A program made the position numbers and the translations under genes. The notes under the pieces are model-generated. The model did not search any database. It had not been told where the DNA came from and saw only the letters and a program-made list of their open reading frames with translations. Shown here piece after piece: positions 8,821 to 17,102 of a stretch of DNA of 64,000 nt (position 1 is its first letter; every line of letters starts with the position of its first letter). This DNA comes from G963665815 sp942492065 (GTDB lineage Bacteria; Cloacimonadota; Cloacimonadia; Cloacimonadales; JAIOQZ01): contig CALODV010000005.1 of NCBI GenBank assembly GCA_942492065.1, positions 1 through 64,000 on the forward strand, read 5' to 3'.

Positions 8821-9806
8821 TATTTCCTGCTTCTTCTTTGTCTTTTTAAGCGTTTAAGGTGCAGATCGAATGTCTCGGAAAAAATATGTCCCCCCCTCCC
8901 GTCTGCAAAGAAATAAAAGAAATCTGTGTTTTCCGGTTGCAGAACAGCTCTTATTGCAGACTCGGAAGGACTGCAGATTGGTGTAGGAGGAAGTCCGGCG
9001 TAAAGATAAGTATTATAAGGAGAATCAACTCTCAGATCTTTGTAATATATTTTTTTTCTGCGTTTACCCTGTTGTTCCAGAACATAGGCCACAGTAGGAT
9101 CAGCCTGAAGCTTTTGATCAATTTCCACTCTGTTGAGATACACAGAGGCAATTCTTGGTTTTTCGGATTCAATCCTTGCTTCTCGTTCCACGATAGATGC
9201 CAAAGTGAGAACCTCGTAAAAATCCAGTTGTTTATTCATCTGGAAATCCATTTCAGACATGATTTTGTAAAAATGTTTCACTATTGTTTCAATAACAAAC
9301 TCTTCACTGACATCTGCCGGGAAATGATATGTTTCTGGATAAATAAATCCTTCCAGTGAACTAACAGACAGACCGGTAACTTTACAAGCATAGGTGGAAT
9401 CATTAACTAGTGAGTCAAATCTGGCAGCATTTACAAAATCATGTTCCTTCATTATTGCTGTTACTTTTTTCAGTGTAAGACCTTCCGGAATTGTTATAGG
9501 GTGCATCTGAACTCTGGCTTTATGGATTTTATTCAGTATTCCCAGTATGCTGACTCTACCCTTAAAAAGATAATGACCTGGACTAAGCTTAGTTTCAACG
9601 CCATTAACTCTGGCCAGCATTTTAAACCAGAAAGGATTTTTTATAATCTCATTTTCATATAGTATCAATGCAATACGTCCCGCACTGTCCCCGCTCTCGA
9701 TTTCGATTACTTTTTCGGGAAGCGTATACGACTTAAAGACAGTGTCGACATATACACATGTCATTAGTATGATTAAAGATATAATACTTATAAAGAAAAG
9801 TCTCAT
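8820..9806 (-). CDS. mltG: Endolytic murein transglycosylase
   Basis: MltG (YceG-like) cuts newly made glycan strands and so sets peptidoglycan chain length at the inner membrane. The 328-residue protein has one N-terminal membrane helix, a LysM-like region near residues 35-90, and the catalytic domain. Visible family motifs are TIPEGLTLKKV, LEGFIYPETYHFP, LASIVEREAR with the catalytic Glu, ASVYLNRV, LQADPTV, and SPYNTYLYAGLPPTPICSPS. Length is normal. It lies directly downstream of ruvX (1-base gap), and the mltG-ruvX pairing is common in other bacteria. Confidence 0.95.
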   Translation of the reverse strand: MRLFFISIISLIILMTCVYVDTVFKSYTLPEKVIEIESGDSAGRIALILYENEIIKNPFWFKMLARVNGVETKLSPGHYLFKGRVSILGILNKIHKARVQMHPITIPEGLTLKKVTAIMKEHDFVNAARFDSLVNDSTYACKVTGLSVSSLEGFIYPETYHFPADVSEEFVIETIVKHFYKIMSEMDFQMNKQLDFYEVLTLASIVEREARIESEKPRIASVYLNRVEIDQKLQADPTVAYVLEQQGKRRKKIYYKDLRVDSPYNTYLYAGLPPTPICSPSESAIRAVLQPENTDFFYFFADGRGGHIFSETFDLHLKRLKRQRRSRK

Positions 9807-9807
9807 A

Positions 9808-10224
9808 TTAGTTTTTCTGAAGATATGACCGAAGTATCAGTGAGGCTGCAATCTGATCGACGATTTTCCTTCCCTGTTTTGGTGAAAGTCCCATTTTTCT
9901 TATCTCGGATTCTGATTCTTTACTGGTAAATCGTTCATCCTGCCAGATTATTGGTAAATCAACAGATTCTTTTAGAAGTCTGCAGAAATCTCTGGTTTTG
10001 CCAGTTTGAATCGTATCTTCACCGGAAAGATTGAGAGGAAGTCCAAGCACAATTTCCTTTACACTCTGCTCTCTGATTATTTCGATAATCTCGTTAATTA
10101 CCTGAGCATCTGACTCAAGCTGAATAGTTTTGTAAGGAGCTGCAATTATCCTCATTGGATCTGACAGGGCGATTCCAACCCTTACGGTGCCATAGTCAAT
10201 AGCCAGTACTCGGTAATAATCCAT
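9808..10224 (-). CDS. ruvX: Putative pre-16S rRNA nuclease / Holliday junction resolvase-like
   Basis: This 138-residue YqgF-family protein has an RNase H-like fold. Motifs include LAIDYGTVRVGIALSD with the first acidic residue, EIVLGLPLNLSG, and WQDERFTS followed by VDQIAASLIL with the last acidic residue. YqgF processes the 5' end of 16S rRNA in E. coli; the Holliday junction activity is less certain. A ribosome site (AAGGATGA) precedes the ATG. It sits between a lipoprotein gene and mltG. Confidence 0.93.
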   Translation of the reverse strand: MDYYRVLAIDYGTVRVGIALSDPMRIIAAPYKTIQLESDAQVINEIIEIIREQSVKEIVLGLPLNLSGEDTIQTGKTRDFCRLLKESVDLPIIWQDERFTSKESESEIRKMGLSPKQGRKIVDQIAASLILRSYLQKN

Positions 10225-10233
10225 ACTTCATCC

Positions 10234-10809
10234 TTAAATATTTGATTCATCAAGCCACTTGCATATCTTCCATTCATTGTTGACTTCTCTGACAATAAAT
10301 CTGGCCTTACCTTCTGAAGTAATGCTGCCTGAAAAGTCAAAATACAAGCTGAGCTTAAAATCACATGGAATTACAATCTCTGATTCGAGAGTATCCTGAT
10401 CATTTATGTACCAAATATTTTGAGGGGGGATAACCAAGACAAGAGAAATATTCGAAGGAGCCGGATATTTTCCATCGCTTGATCCTGAACCAAAAAGATT
10501 TCGGTGATATTCAACTTCCTGTTCTTTGAACCAATAATTATCTTTAAGATCATCTCCATCAATGTCTATACCAATTTCACTATATTCTGAAGCAATGAGA
10601 TAAAACTGAAAATCACTGGTGAGACAGGACTCGTACATATTGATATCCATATTATTGTATGAGGTCTCCAGCTTCTTCAACAAATCTTCTGGCTCTCCGG
10701 AAGAAACAGGTTCAGGATCGTTTATTCGGATTTCAGGATGAAAGGGATTCTTACAGCCCAGAATTAGCAGCAAAAAAATCAAAATAGATATCTTACTGAT
10801 ATAATTCAT
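10234..10809 (-). CDS. Lipoprotein with NTF2-like domain, paralogue 1
   Basis: This 191-residue protein starts with a signal ending in LILGC (Cys19), so it is a lipoprotein. The mature part has a helix typical of NTF2/SnoaL-like folds (LLKKLETSYNNMDINMYES), then DFQFYL, and ends in a beta strand with NNEWKICKWLDE. It is related to the next gene upstream (10793-11368) in length, order of motifs and final WKI.W strand, so the two look like a tandem duplication. No catalytic residue is evident. The function is unknown; a periplasmic ligand-binding or structural role is possible. The start overlaps the end of the upstream paralogue by 17 bases. Confidence 0.75.
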   Translation of the reverse strand: MNYISKISILIFLLLILGCKNPFHPEIRINDPEPVSSGEPEDLLKKLETSYNNMDINMYESCLTSDFQFYLIASEYSEIGIDIDGDDLKDNYWFKEQEVEYHRNLFGSGSSDGKYPAPSNISLVLVIPPQNIWYINDQDTLESEIVIPCDFKLSLYFDFSGSITSEGKARFIVREVNNEWKICKWLDESNI

Positions 10810-11368
10810 ATTTCATCCTTCCTACAGTGTAATCACCGTTTTCACGATAATCATACCACTGATAAATCTTCCAGAAACCACTGACATTCTTCAAAACTAT
10901 TTTCCATTTCCCCTGAAACAGCTCAATATCAGTCTCTCCTTCAACAGAAAGATAATAATATCTGGTCATTTCCGCTCTGTTGGTCTGAATCTCATCTTCA
11001 TCAAACTGCTCAAGCTGCAGAGTTATTCCATTATTATTTGTATAACTAGTATGAAACAGATTAAGACTTTCGATCTCTGACTCATTGTCCCAGTCACTGG
11101 AAATATCATATTCAACAACATCCTGACTTGCAAAATAATAGATAAAATCATCATCAAGTATCTCATTGTATTTTGCGACATTCTGCTTATCCTGAAAAAC
11201 ATAAATAATATTTTCCAACGCCTTTTCGGGCGTCACTACGAATGTGTTCCACTCAGTATTGTGCTGAGGTGGATCAGATTCCCGGGGTGAAAAAATCCTG
11301 CATCCCCAAAGCATCTGTATCAATAATATAATGATACCTGTTCGTATAAAGAAAATATTTTTATTCAT
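10793..11368 (-). CDS. Lipoprotein with NTF2-like domain, paralogue 2
   Basis: The chosen ATG at 11368 (191 residues) gives a compact signal with lipobox MLWGC; a TTG 39 bases upstream would add a polar extension in front of the signal and is unlikely. The mature protein shows the same layout as its downstream neighbour: a helix (ALENIIYVFQDKQNVAKYNE), DDDFIYYFAS, a long beta section with NLFHTSYTNNNG, and a final WKIYQWYDY strand. No strong ribosome site is seen. It is the first gene of the run that continues through ruvX, mltG and the CDF transporter. Confidence 0.72.
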   Translation of the reverse strand: MNKNIFFIRTGIIILLIQMLWGCRIFSPRESDPPQHNTEWNTFVVTPEKALENIIYVFQDKQNVAKYNEILDDDFIYYFASQDVVEYDISSDWDNESEIESLNLFHTSYTNNNGITLQLEQFDEDEIQTNRAEMTRYYYLSVEGETDIELFQGKWKIVLKNVSGFWKIYQWYDYRENGDYTVGRMKYELYQ

Positions 11369-11598
11369 ATTAAAACTATGATTGCGAAAAAAGCAATGCC
11401 GTGTCAAACATTATTTGTTTGATGTTGATCAGCAAAAAAAATGTTTGATACACTGTATTAACACGATACGAGTTGTTAAAGATTATTGAAAAGCAGACTT
11501 AATGACTGAATCAGACTCATTTTATCATGTTATTTCCTATTTTTCGTCCCCTTTTTAGAGCTAATGAGTTATATAAATATAAAATAAAGGAGCTGATT
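11369..11598. other. Divergent intergenic region
   Basis: About 230 bases between divergent genes, so it must hold promoters for both sides. On the minus strand a TTGACA occurs just upstream of the lipoprotein start, but no matching canonical -10 box was found. Nothing else is recognisable. Confidence 0.4.
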
Positions 11599-11745
11599 AT
11601 GATAGAGGAGATATTGATTAAAGTAGACAAAGTAGCCGAAGTAAGAAAGTCTCAGGAACTGCCAAAGCTCATACTTATGATCAATGACTTAAAATGGAAA
11701 CGTCCTGTCATTGGATCATCCAAAGACCTTGAAAAGGTGCATTAA
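11599..11745 (+). CDS. Small 48-residue protein of unknown function
   Basis: The ATG at 11599 is preceded by AAGGAG at good spacing, whereas an in-frame upstream start at 11527 has no such site. The product (48 residues) is charged and probably helical, with EEILIKVDKVAEVRKS followed by LPKLILMINDLKWKRPV. A clear Rho-independent terminator follows 17 bases after the stop, so it is a self-contained single-gene transcript. No family is recognised. It could be a small regulatory or toxin/antitoxin-like protein, but nothing in the sequence proves this. Confidence 0.6.
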   Translation: MIEEILIKVDKVAEVRKSQELPKLILMINDLKWKRPVIGSSKDLEKVH

Positions 11746-11762
11746 TTATACGGATTTAAATA

Positions 11763-11797
11763 AGGGCTGATTTATACTGAATTCAGCCCTTTTTTTT
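11763..11797 (+). terminator. Rho-independent terminator after the 48-residue gene
   Basis: Perfect 8-bp stem AGGGCTGA (11763-11770) / TCAGCCCT (11783-11790) with a 12-base loop, followed by a run of T to 11797. Confidence 0.88.
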
Positions 11798-11925
11798 GGG
11801 GGCTAACTCTGCATATGTTTTCATAAGATTGAAACCAGACACTTGATTCTTAATATTTCACTTGATTGTATTTTACGATTCATCCATAATTGATTTAATT
11901 TTAATTTGCAACATTGGAGGGTACA

Positions 11926-13212
11926 ATGGAGAAAAATAAGGGAAACTTTCATTTCTGGCTGACAACCTCAATAAGAATATTGTTATTCCTGACAGCTTTT
12001 ATCCTGCTTTCTGTCTTCATAAAGAATTCCTTTACAAGACTTCCTGACACTAAAATGAAACAGAAAAAGCTGGCGACTAGCATTCTCAATAATCTGGAAA
12101 AAGGGATGCATGATAGATCAATTATAGACTTTAATCAAAGAATATTCCCTGAGGGAGCATGTTTTTCCTTACTTTTGTATTCTATTTCCTGGTCTAACAT
12201 AGCTGTATTGAATCTGGATGATACTGAACTAGTTGAAAAAGCAATCAGTGAAGCCTCATGGGCAATTGATGAGTTTCAGAAAGAATATGTTACTTCAATC
12301 TTTACAGATACTGAAGTTGAGAATGGTGTTCTCTGGATGGGACAGCTGAATCTTATGTTAGGCAAATTTTCAGCTCTTGTTAAGGATAATCAAGACTATT
12401 CAAAGCATGTCGATATGTACCATTATTACTCCAAAACCCTCAATAATGCTTATGAAAACAACTCCATCTGTCTTCTGAATACTTATCCCTTCGGCTGCTG
12501 GACTGCTGATAACGCTACAGCTATCCTGTCGCTGGCATTACACGATCAATTATATGAAACAAATTATAATAAAACATGTTCACGCTGGACAAAATGGTTT
12601 ATTGAAAATCCGGATACAACCTGTGGACTTCCCCCTGCCAAAGTAAATAATGCAAATGGCTTTGCTCACGAACCGTCTCGAGGAAGCAGTAATTCCTGGA
12701 TAGTTACAATACTATCACACTTTGATGAAAGCACTGCCTCATTACTTTATGAGAGACATAGGAAACATTTCACCAACAAACTGATAGGATTCAACACATT
12801 TCGCGAATATATGAAGGGATCACGTTATAAACCTGATGTAGATTCAGGTCCTGTAGTTCTTGGTTCAGGAGTTACTGTATCTGCTTCATCAATCATTACT
12901 GCAGTACTCCGTAAAGACTATGAAACAGCCAACGATATCAATATCATCCTGAATATGTTTTGTTACCCTCACACTTTTTCTGAAAATGGGAAATCATACA
13001 GATCATACCTTTTCAAAAAATTTCCGATTGCTGACCTCTTTATTGTCTGGCAGTATAGCATGCTACCGGTAGATGAGATTGCTGAAGAACAGGATTCCGG
13101 CAAATCAAATGCTTGGATATTCAGAACAATCTTATTTATTTTCATGATTGTTATTTTACTTTATTTGAGGCAAATTATAAAATCCATTCTGCAGCATCAC
13201 GGATATAGATAG
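11926..13212 (+). CDS. Membrane-anchored protein with linalool dehydratase-like helical toroid
   Basis: The ATG at 11926 follows GGAGGG and gives 428 residues; an in-frame TTG at 11914 overlaps that site and is rejected. There is a hydrophobic helix near residues 12-35 and another near the C-terminus (about 398-418), with a large helical domain between. Features seen are YPFGCWTADNATAILSL, FAHEPSRGSSNSW and DVDSGPVVLGSGVTVSASS. The last resembles a stretch I associate with linalool dehydratase/isomerase-like (alpha/alpha)6 proteins, so that fold is suggested with low certainty. The domain probably faces the periplasm. It stands alone between a terminator and the transporter gene 147 bases downstream. 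Confidence 0.6.
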   Translation: MEKNKGNFHFWLTTSIRILLFLTAFILLSVFIKNSFTRLPDTKMKQKKLATSILNNLEKGMHDRSIIDFNQRIFPEGACFSLLLYSISWSNIAVLNLDDTELVEKAISEASWAIDEFQKEYVTSIFTDTEVENGVLWMGQLNLMLGKFSALVKDNQDYSKHVDMYHYYSKTLNNAYENNSICLLNTYPFGCWTADNATAILSLALHDQLYETNYNKTCSRWTKWFIENPDTTCGLPPAKVNNANGFAHEPSRGSSNSWIVTILSHFDESTASLLYERHRKHFTNKLIGFNTFREYMKGSRYKPDVDSGPVVLGSGVTVSASSIITAVLRKDYETANDINIILNMFCYPHTFSENGKSYRSYLFKKFPIADLFIVWQYSMLPVDEIAEEQDSGKSNAWIFRTILFIFMIVILLYLRQIIKSILQHHGYR

Positions 13213-13359
13213 TATTATATTAGAACTACTCATTTCCACTTTTTAACTACTGCTACTAAGTAGATTATACTGAGTTTATGCTGGAAAAAATCTCATTGAC
13301 AGCATTTTCACCAAATGAATTTTCAAGCCTTATACAAAATACGGAGGAATATACTTCTG

Positions 13360-13926
13360 ATGGAGAATAAAAAATTAGGAAATCCTGCAGTTGTCGGACT
13401 TGCAGGTTTCGGACTTACTACATTCGTTCTGCAGATTCATAATCTTGGTCTCTGCGGACTTGGACCTGTTTTAGCATTAGCTTTAATATATGGTGGTCTG
13501 GCACAGATGATAGCTGGATTCCAGGAACAGAAAATGGGAAATAACTTTGGTTTTTCTGCATTTGTATCATATGGATCATTCTGGATTGGACTGGCAATAA
13601 TATGGTCATTGAACCACTTTGGAATTTACAAATTATCTACAACAGATGTTGGCTGGTATCTTGTCGCCTGGACAATATACACATTCATCATGTTTATTGG
13701 TGCAATGAGAATACATTCAGCTATGGCTGTAACATTCCTGCTTCTGCTTATAGGATTCATTCTTCTTGATCTCGGTCACTTCGGTTACCCATTAATGAAC
13801 AAAGTTGCCGGAGTAGAACTTATTTTTTGCGCTTTTTCGGCATGGTATATGATGGCTGGAATTATCTGGAATGATCTCGCAGGTAAAACTGTTTTACCTA
13901 TGGGAAAACCATGGATTAAATCTTAG
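13360..13926 (+). CDS. satP: Acetate/succinate uptake transporter, GPR1/FUN34/YaaH family
   Basis: The ATG at 13360 (188 residues) has GGAGGA upstream and starts MENKKLGNPAVVGLAGFGLTT, which holds the family's N-terminal NPA signature. Six membrane helices are visible, as expected for SatP, which takes up acetate and succinate with protons. Near the end WNDLAGK and PMG match the family tail. For a fermenter this protein may work as an acetate exporter or channel. A terminator follows 23 bases after the stop. Confidence 0.88.
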   Translation: MENKKLGNPAVVGLAGFGLTTFVLQIHNLGLCGLGPVLALALIYGGLAQMIAGFQEQKMGNNFGFSAFVSYGSFWIGLAIIWSLNHFGIYKLSTTDVGWYLVAWTIYTFIMFIGAMRIHSAMAVTFLLLLIGFILLDLGHFGYPLMNKVAGVELIFCAFSAWYMMAGIIWNDLAGKTVLPMGKPWIKS

Positions 13927-13948
13927 CGGTCAGTCTGTCATTACTTTT

Positions 13949-13976
13949 AAGGACAGAGCATTCTGTCCTTTTTTTT
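13949..13976 (+). terminator. Rho-independent terminator after satP
   Basis: Stem AAGGACAGA (13949-13957) / TCTGTCCTT (13962-13970), 4-base loop GCAT, then Ts to 13976. It abuts the stop codon of the convergent peptidase gene at 13975. Confidence 0.88.
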
Positions 13977-14895
13977 AATCTGTTTTGCTTGTATTGATAG
14001 ATGAATCTTCACTTTCTGAAATAGACGTTTTAATGCTTTCTTCCTCGAGTTTTTCTTGTTCACCCCAGATTTTCAGAGTTCTGTAAAATTTGATCTTCTT
14101 TACAGTCCAGGCAATAAGAATCAGAAATGGATATAACAGTGGAATCATAGCAGATATCGAAAACAGAATATATGTCGAGGCAGTTCTGTCGGCAATCTCA
14201 TCCATTTCTCTGTTAAAATAATCCGGTGAAGTAAAAAATGCTCTGAAGAAAGTCCGATTGAAACTCCCCCCAGGATAAGAGGAATCAATGAACCTGAAGA
14301 AATTCATTTTCCTGTGAGTAACCAGATATTTAACGACAATATATGACTTATAGTAAAAAGCTCCCCACAATGCCGTATTATGCGGATATTGAGAATACAT
14401 CTCCTGCAGTTCCATATCATTCCCAAATAACTTTATTCTGGCAAAATCAACTGCTGAATTGAAATCTGATCCATTAGCAAAATATTGTGCCATACCTTCA
14501 TGAAACCAGAGAGGAGCATCCGGCCAGTAATGAAAAATAAAGCGATGGATGTATTCATGAAGGATAGTTCTTACTGATTCATCAGAGAAACGGTTTTTAT
14601 CTGATTGAAGATATATTGTATTATCGGAACTGCTGTAAAAAGCATTCGAATGCTTGATGAGTCTACTGCTGACATTGAGATTTTTTAGTGCGTTTTTCTC
14701 TGTAAGGACAACTATTTTCACATCAAACTCGGGGTACATGCCAAGCTTAATCTGGAATTTATCAATAGATTTGCGTATTTGCCCTTTGATATCTTCTTTA
14801 AATGAAAAATCTCCTTCGATTGCTATATTCTGAGCTTGCAAAAAGACCGCAGCATACAACAACAGAAGGAGTAAAAAGTATTTTAGATCAGTCAT
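13975..14895 (-). CDS. Exported gluzincin-type peptidase (peptidase MA-like)
   Basis: The 306-residue protein has a signal peptide (YFLLLLLLYAAVFLQAQ), then a metallopeptidase domain with the zinc motif HEYIH near residue 112 and the downstream WFHEGMAQYF that supplies the third zinc ligand, as in peptidase MA-like proteins. A membrane helix near residues 243-265 (MIPLLYPFLILIAWTV) anchors it, leaving a Ser/Glu-rich cytoplasmic tail. The substrate is unknown. It overlaps the response regulator gene by 8 bases, so the two are co-translated. Confidence 0.85.
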   Translation of the reverse strand: MTDLKYFLLLLLLYAAVFLQAQNIAIEGDFSFKEDIKGQIRKSIDKFQIKLGMYPEFDVKIVVLTEKNALKNLNVSSRLIKHSNAFYSSSDNTIYLQSDKNRFSDESVRTILHEYIHRFIFHYWPDAPLWFHEGMAQYFANGSDFNSAVDFARIKLFGNDMELQEMYSQYPHNTALWGAFYYKSYIVVKYLVTHRKMNFFRFIDSSYPGGSFNRTFFRAFFTSPDYFNREMDEIADRTASTYILFSISAMIPLLYPFLILIAWTVKKIKFYRTLKIWGEQEKLEEESIKTSISESEDSSINTSKTD

Positions 14896-15256
14896 CGAGT
14901 TTTTCGTGAATTTTCTTCAGCAATTTCTCCATGTCAAAAGGTTTGAATATCACATCTTTGAGACCGTCTTTTTTACAGTTTACAACAACATGGTTCGGAT
15001 CGTACCCAAAACCCGTCATCATAATAACAGGAAAATTTTCGTCCAGGTCTCTGGCTCTGGTAAACAGCTCATGTCCATCCATGTCTGGCATAGCTATATC
15101 CGTTATAAGCAGATCAGCTTCACCTTTCATAAGGTGGTTCAGAGCTGCATAACCGGAATTCTCAGTTATAACGTTAAAGCCGTCATCATTGAGTTCCAGA
15201 CCCAGAAACTCAGTAACATCCGGTTCATCGTCAACAACAAGAATAGTTTTTACCAT
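14888..15256 (-). CDS. Single-domain response regulator (CheY-like)
   Basis: The 122-residue protein is a stand-alone receiver domain. It has the acidic pair VVDDEP, the phosphoacceptor Asp in LLITDIAMPDMDG (about residue 55), MMTGFG with the conserved Thr, and FKPF with the conserved Lys. No output domain follows. It overlaps purC by 7 bases upstream and the peptidase by 8 bases downstream. No intact histidine kinase lies nearby; the closest relative is the degenerate CheA-like protein at 19353-21677 in the same run of genes, which lacks a visible kinase core. Confidence 0.92.
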   Translation of the reverse strand: MVKTILVVDDEPDVTEFLGLELNDDGFNVITENSGYAALNHLMKGEADLLITDIAMPDMDGHELFTRARDLDENFPVIMMTGFGYDPNHVVVNCKKDGLKDVIFKPFDMEKLLKKIHEKLDD

Positions 15257-16140
15257 GTTAAAGCCTTGTCACCAGCTATGATCTTGTAAGCTTCATAGTA
15301 TTTCTGGTATGTTTTATCAATAATTTCCTTTGGAATTCGCGGACCGGGAGGGTTTTTGTCCCAGCCGGTATCTTTCAAATAATCTCTCACGAATTGCTTA
15401 TCATAACTTTTTGGAGTTTTGCCAATTTCGTATTCGGCTTTATCCCAGAATCTGGATGAATCCGGAGTAAAAATTTCATCTATCAGCATAATTTTGCCGT
15501 CAATGGAACCATATTCAAGCTTTGTATCAGCTAGAATAATGTTCCTTTCATTGAGAAATGCGTGACCAAATTTGTACAATGCTAGAGTTACATCTCTGAG
15601 TTTATCAGCAATATTAGGATCCATTCTTTCTTTCATTTCTCCGAATGAGATATTAATATCGTGACCTTCTTCAGCTTTAGTTGAAGGAGTAAATAGTGGT
15701 TCCGGGAATCTTTGAGATTCCTGAAGTTTCTCCGGCATCTCTTCTGTGTTTACAGTTCCGGACTTCTGGTATTCCTTCCAGGCTGAACCTGTGATATAGC
15801 CTCTGGCAATACATTCAAATGGAATAACTCTGGTTTTCTTCACCAGCATTGATCTGTGTTCAAGTTGATCTCTAAATTGATGAAGCTCTTCAGGGTACTC
15901 ATCAATGACATCAGTTATAAAATGATTTTCAATTATATGTTTGGTTTCCTTAAGAAAGAATACTGATATCTGGTTAAGTATTTTTCCTTTATTGGGTATG
16001 ATGTCATCAAAAACAACATCAAAAGCAGATATTCTGTCTGAAGTAACAAGAAGAAGCTTGTCACCAAGATCATAAATTTCGCGAACCTTTCCGGATTTAA
16101 AAGATTTTACAATTTCCAGATCCTGAATACGCTTTTCCAT
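15250..16140 (-). CDS. purC: Phosphoribosylaminoimidazole-succinocarboxamide synthase
   Basis: SAICAR synthetase joins aspartate to CAIR using ATP in purine synthesis. The 296-residue protein shows the nucleotide-binding GKVREIYDLGDKLLLVTSD, the SDRISAFDVVF stretch, ECIARGYITGSAWKEY, PSTKAEEGHD, LADTKLEYG, and LIDEIFTPDSSRFW. It belongs to the ~300-residue form rather than the shorter ~240-residue one. No other purine gene is nearby; it is packed between a UvrC-like remnant and a response regulator, with the ATG directly adjoining the upstream stop. Confidence 0.97.
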   Translation of the reverse strand: MEKRIQDLEIVKSFKSGKVREIYDLGDKLLLVTSDRISAFDVVFDDIIPNKGKILNQISVFFLKETKHIIENHFITDVIDEYPEELHQFRDQLEHRSMLVKKTRVIPFECIARGYITGSAWKEYQKSGTVNTEEMPEKLQESQRFPEPLFTPSTKAEEGHDINISFGEMKERMDPNIADKLRDVTLALYKFGHAFLNERNIILADTKLEYGSIDGKIMLIDEIFTPDSSRFWDKAEYEIGKTPKSYDKQFVRDYLKDTGWDKNPPGPRIPKEIIDKTYQKYYEAYKIIAGDKALTW

Positions 16141-17073
16141 TCATCCTCCGTAAATGATTTTATTGAGTTTTATTTTTTTTGAACTTAAAATTTCTGAATA
16201 ATTCCGGTTAAAATTATTTTCCAGATGCCTCAAAACTGCTTTGCGTTCATCGTAACTGTCTTTCGACACTGCGAACTCTTCATTATCTCTATATGTGCTT
16301 TCTATTGCAAATTTCTTTCCATTAAGTCTACTCAACATACCATGCTCTACAGCAAAATCTTTTTCTTCCGAGCTATAGCTGATATTCTTTGTCACCAGAC
16401 AGAACTCAACAGATTTCCTGACTTTGTTCAGTAATCTGATTTGTCTTTCCAGTAAATCAGCTTTTTCGAAGTTTAGCTTATTCTTCAGCTGCTCTGCTTG
16501 CATCTGAAGTTCAGATATCCAGTCTGTGCGTATGAAAAGCAGCTTTTCTGCAAGCTTTAGGCTTTCATGTTTGTCATTAATCAGAAATTCGAAAGAATAA
16601 GGACTGTCTTCATGCATGATGTTTGCACTGTTATTTTCGATACTCTTAAGATTATATAACTCTTTAATGGTATAAAAATAATCGTAAAGTTTGAATCTAT
16701 CGGGGAATGGTCCGATATACAAGTAATCATCGATTGTACTGTCACATACATAACAGGTTAAATCATGATTCAGTGCAATTCCAAGATAAACGTAGTTGTC
16801 ACTGATTCTGAATTTAGATTCCGGAACAGCCACATCCTGTTTATAGGCTGACAGAGCCTGGAAACGGTTCTCAGTCTCTTTCCATTCCAAAGAATCGGCT
16901 GAAGAAACCATCTTTACGATATTTTCCTGTTTACTATTCAGCAGATACTTTATTGTATACTGCAGATCAGCGGTAAAATTGAAGTAAACAGGCTTGTCAT
17001 TTTTCAGGAAATAGTACACTCCTGAATTTTCAGGTATTTTTTGAGTAATAACATTTTTTATAAGCATGTTCAC
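16141..17073 (-). CDS. Degenerate GIY-YIG plus UVR-motif protein (UvrC-related)
   Basis: The 310-residue protein has an N-terminal stretch like the UvrC GIY-YIG domain (IPENSGVYYFLKNDKPVYF), but the usual YVG is replaced by YFNF and the LRxR arginine is not seen, so nuclease activity is doubtful. A UVR motif lies near residues 190-215 (AEQLKNKLNFEKADLLERQI), the helical hairpin by which UvrC binds UvrB. The rest (IGPFPDRFKLYDYFYTI) recalls the UvrC segment YIGPFPS followed by a helix. The parts kept therefore follow UvrC order without the catalytic residues or the C-terminal endonuclease half. It may modulate UvrB or be a relic with a new role. It touches purC with no gap. Confidence 0.7.
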   Translation of the reverse strand: MNMLIKNVITQKIPENSGVYYFLKNDKPVYFNFTADLQYTIKYLLNSKQENIVKMVSSADSLEWKETENRFQALSAYKQDVAVPESKFRISDNYVYLGIALNHDLTCYVCDSTIDDYLYIGPFPDRFKLYDYFYTIKELYNLKSIENNSANIMHEDSPYSFEFLINDKHESLKLAEKLLFIRTDWISELQMQAEQLKNKLNFEKADLLERQIRLLNKVRKSVEFCLVTKNISYSSEEKDFAVEHGMLSRLNGKKFAIESTYRDNEEFAVSKDSYDERKAVLRHLENNFNRNYSEILSSKKIKLNKIIYGG

Positions 17074-17102
17074 CCTTATGCAACAGGTGGTTTAAATGTC
17101 AA

